Source of the DNA: Aliiroseovarius sp. PrR006
Lineage (GTDB): Bacteria > Pseudomonadota > Alphaproteobacteria > Rhodobacterales > Rhodobacteraceae
Reading direction: 5' to 3'
NCBI RefSeq assembly: GCF_010500215.1
Contig: NZ_JAAGOY010000007.1
Coordinates: 124,001-188,000, forward strand
DNA: 64,000 bases
Each line of letters opens with the position of its first letter. Within the stretch, counting starts at the first letter, position 1. A program made the translations under genes and the position numbers. The notes beneath the pieces were generated by a model. The model searched no databases, was not told the DNA's origin, and worked only from the letters and a program-made list of their open reading frames with translations. Positions 61,659 to 64,000 of this stretch are shown in pieces.

Positions 61659-64000
61659 ATGCAGGCAATGAATTGTATGTCATGCGGTGAAGCACTGCAT
61701 GAGGGCGCGCGGTTTTGTAGTTTTTGCGGGGCCGAAGTTGTTGCCTTGGATGACAACCCCGAGCTGCGCATCCTGACCATTCAATTCATTGACCTTGTTG
61801 GATCGACCGCCTTTGCGAACTCGACCGAGCTTGAGACCTATGACGACACCATCGCCGCCTTTCACCAGCAGGTGAACGAAACGGTCGAGACCTATCGCGG
61901 CCGCGTGTTGCAGCGCTATGGCGACGGGGTTCTGTCCTGCTTCGGATTGGACCATGACGGCGAGGATTCGGCCCTGTCGGCCATTGCAGCGGGTCTGTCG
62001 ATTGCCAAATCCATGCCCGAAAAGGTGAATGGGCAACAGGTGCGTGTCGGGATCGACACCGGCCAGATTATGTGTCGCGTCGGTCAACAGGGCGCGCTGT
62101 TTCCGCAGCTGACCGGGCTGCACGTGAACCGCGCCGCGCGGCTGCAGGAGCAGGCGCCAGTGAGCGGGGTTGTGATCTCGGGCCAGACGAAGTCTTTCCT
62201 GTCGCGTTTGGCACGTCTTGACGAAGCCGCACATGACACGCGCCTTCTGAAAGGGATCGACCAACCGGTCGAGTTGATCGAGGTCACCGGCTTTCAGTTC
62301 CAAGAAGATCACACGCAAAGCTCGGACCTGCTGGAGCGCGACAAAGAGCTCGCTCTTTTGCAAAACGATTCCAACCGCGCCCATGCGATCATTGGCCCGG
62401 CGGGCATCGGTAAGACCGTGCTTCTGGACGCTTTCAGCCGCACCCAGAAGAACGCTGGCATCGTCCGAATTGACGCCCGCGCCAACCTTCAGCAATCCGC
62501 GCTCTTCCCCGTGGTCGAAACCCTGCGGCGCGAGCTGGATCTGCATACGCAATCTTCGCTCGAGGATCTGGAGACGCAGTTTAAATCAATCGGGATCACA
62601 CTCGAAGATCAAGACATCATGGTGGTGGCCGGGCTGCTTGGCCTGCAGGCCGCCCTGCCCGTTCTTTTGACACCCGAACAGCTGCAATCACGCAGGATCA
62701 CTCTTGCTACCCGCGCACTGGCCGGATTGGCGCAGGCCCGCACGGCAGCCCTGACCTTCGACGATCTGCACTGGTTCGATGAAGGCACGATTGCCGTGCT
62801 TCAGGCTCTTATGCAAACCGACGGGACGCCGCCCCGCATCGTTGTCACCAGCCGCCCCTCCGAGAAAATCGATACGCTGCTGGAAAACGCTCCGGTCACG
62901 CCAATTCACCTGGCACCTCTCTCGCAAGAGGCCGCACAAGAAGCCTTGTCAGAATATCCCGAGCTGGACGACGCCAAGCGCGCCCGGATCATCGAAGCGG
63001 CCGAAGGTAATCCCTTGTTCCTATCGGCTCTGGCCACCCATGCGCGTCAATTCGGTGACGAAGATAGTTCACAACAGCTGCCCCAAACGATCGAGGCCAC
63101 CTTTCAGGCCATCATCAACGGCTTTGGCGCGCTGCGGGACGTGATCCAATGCGCATCGATCCTGGGTCGTGATTTCCAGCCAGAACGAGTGGCGCATCTG
63201 CTGCCGGATCGTCCGAACCTTGACGACGAGCTCCGCGTTCTGACCATCCGCGGCATTTTCAATCCGTATGGCGAGGGCGCCCTGTTCTTCGACCACATCC
63301 TGCTACGCGATGCGGCTTACGAGATGATTCCAGGCAAGCGTCGGCGGTCCCTGCACAAGAGTTTTGCGGATGCCATGCAGACGCATGACCCGGCCTATTG
63401 TGAGGCTTACCCACATCTGATGGCGGATCACCGCATGGCCGCGCGCGACCACGAAAACCTTCCGACGGCATGTATCGCTGCGGGCATTCACATGCTGATG
63501 GCCGTGAACTTTGATCAGTCCATGACCTATCTGGATCACGCCCGAAGTGACATGGAGGAACAGGCCAGTCCTGACCAAGTAACGCGCCCCGAGTACCTTC
63601 CGGTGCTCTCGCTTCTGGCCAGTGCCACGGTACAGCGTATGGGATTCTCGCACCCAGTAGTATTGGAGCGATATCAACTGCTGGAAGACGCCATCACCTA
63701 TGCCGAGGGCACAGACCGCCAGCGTATGACCGCGCTGTATGGCTTGTTTGCGCATCGCATCATCAACGGGCGCGTGCGCGAGAGCGGCGAGTATGTCGAG
63801 ATGATGGAGAAGCTCGCACGCGACGGCGATGACGAGCTGAAGGTGATGTGGCTGGTGAATGAAACCGCCCATGCGCTTTATTCAGGCCAATTTGATCTGG
63901 CGGCGGAGCAAAGCGCCCAGCTGAAGTCCATCTACCGCGTCGATGATCACGGCCGGTTGTTCCTGGAACTGGGCGCTGACCCACTGGCATCGGTTCTGTC
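61659..64000 (+). CDS. Class III adenylate/guanylate cyclase fused to ATPase and repeat region (3' truncated)
   Basis: At least 780 residues; the frame is open to the window end. Order: an N-terminal zinc ribbon (CMSC...CSFC, residues 6-23); a class III cyclase domain (about 36-205) with FIDLVGSTAF and RYGDGVLSCFG (metal aspartates) and GLHVNRAARLQE; a STAND-like ATPase with P-loop IIGPAGIGKT (about 244) and Walker B LTFDDLHWFDE (about 365); then a helical, TPR-like region. It couples ligand or protein sensing through an ATPase to cyclic nucleotide synthesis. Start ATG 61659 lies two bases after the fusion-enzyme stop, so the pair is an operon. Confidence 0.87.
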   Translation, partial: MQAMNCMSCGEALHEGARFCSFCGAEVVALDDNPELRILTIQFIDLVGSTAFANSTELETYDDTIAAFHQQVNETVETYRGRVLQRYGDGVLSCFGLDHDGEDSALSAIAAGLSIAKSMPEKVNGQQVRVGIDTGQIMCRVGQQGALFPQLTGLHVNRAARLQEQAPVSGVVISGQTKSFLSRLARLDEAAHDTRLLKGIDQPVELIEVTGFQFQEDHTQSSDLLERDKELALLQNDSNRAHAIIGPAGIGKTVLLDAFSRTQKNAGIVRIDARANLQQSALFPVVETLRRELDLHTQSSLEDLETQFKSIGITLEDQDIMVVAGLLGLQAALPVLLTPEQLQSRRITLATRALAGLAQARTAALTFDDLHWFDEGTIAVLQALMQTDGTPPRIVVTSRPSEKIDTLLENAPVTPIHLAPLSQEAAQEALSEYPELDDAKRARIIEAAEGNPLFLSALATHARQFGDEDSSQQLPQTIEATFQAIINGFGALRDVIQCASILGRDFQPERVAHLLPDRPNLDDELRVLTIRGIFNPYGEGALFFDHILLRDAAYEMIPGKRRRSLHKSFADAMQTHDPAYCEAYPHLMADHRMAARDHENLPTACIAAGIHMLMAVNFDQSMTYLDHARSDMEEQASPDQVTRPEYLPVLSLLASATVQRMGFSHPVVLERYQLLEDAITYAEGTDRQRMTALYGLFAHRIINGRVRESGEYVEMMEKLARDGDDELKVMWLVNETAHALYSGQFDLAAEQSAQLKSIYRVDDHGRLFLELGADPLASVL

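Noticed and set aside
1-64000. CRISPR arrays or insertion-sequence transposases
   Set aside because: No regularly spaced repeats of the right size and no transposase-like protein were found on reading through.

Overview
The window is chromosomal DNA of an alphaproteobacterium of the Rhodobacterales (Roseobacter group). The evidence is the gene content: a PutA/Lrp pair, a MetR/MetF pair, a long alphaproteobacterial ValRS, CobQ, a heterotetrameric sarcosine oxidase, a BCCT transporter, and the intergenic boilerplate repeat typical of this family. Genes are dense and GC-rich with frequent ATGA stop/start overlaps, except for an island at about 32.0-43.2 kb that is visibly AT-richer.

Layout. (1) 1-3.3 kb: tail of an ABC importer operon (ATPase, two permeases, NMT1/THI5-like binding protein), then tRNA-Leu(UAA). 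(2) 3.5-32 kb: core genes. These are proline catabolism (Lrp-type regulator and putA), a rhomboid protease, a small Flp-like protein, an inositol-monophosphatase-family enzyme, metR/metF around a palindrome, a thioesterase, an ornithine/lysine-type decarboxylase with an Lrp regulator, pgm, valS, two convergent aminotransferases, a phosphatase/MsbA-like ABC exporter/YgfZ run, rluE, efp, cobQ, a PopZ-like acidic protein, a TolC-family protein and a PCMT-family methyltransferase. (3) 32.04-43.19 kb: an 11.1-kb integrative island inserted into the 3' end of tRNA-Cys(GCA), bounded by 46-bp direct repeats. It carries a tyrosine integrase beside the tRNA, a second short tyrosine recombinase, several uncharacterised proteins, a hairpin-dense non-coding stretch of about 600 bp, and a defence-type cassette: 5-methylcytosine methyltransferase, HNH nuclease, DUF262 protein and HEPN (MAE_28990-like) protein. 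(4) 43.6-58.3 kb: a methylated-amine catabolic locus with an Ldh-family oxidoreductase, DUF3726 protein, an unknown 567-aa protein, a BCCT transporter, an M19 dipeptidase homologue with altered metal ligands, an aldehyde dehydrogenase, LysR and GbdR-like regulators, and soxBDAG. (5) 58.7-64 kb: an unusual FAD-oxidoreductase/acetoacetate-decarboxylase-like fusion, closely followed by a class III nucleotide cyclase/ATPase that runs off the window.

The best candidates for undescribed biology are the hairpin-dense putative RNA in the island (36.5-37.1 kb), the DUF262-HEPN module beside the Dcm/HNH pair, the unknown proteins of the methylated-amine locus, and the fusion enzyme/cyclase pair. All function calls come from reading motifs by eye; no database search or folding was run.
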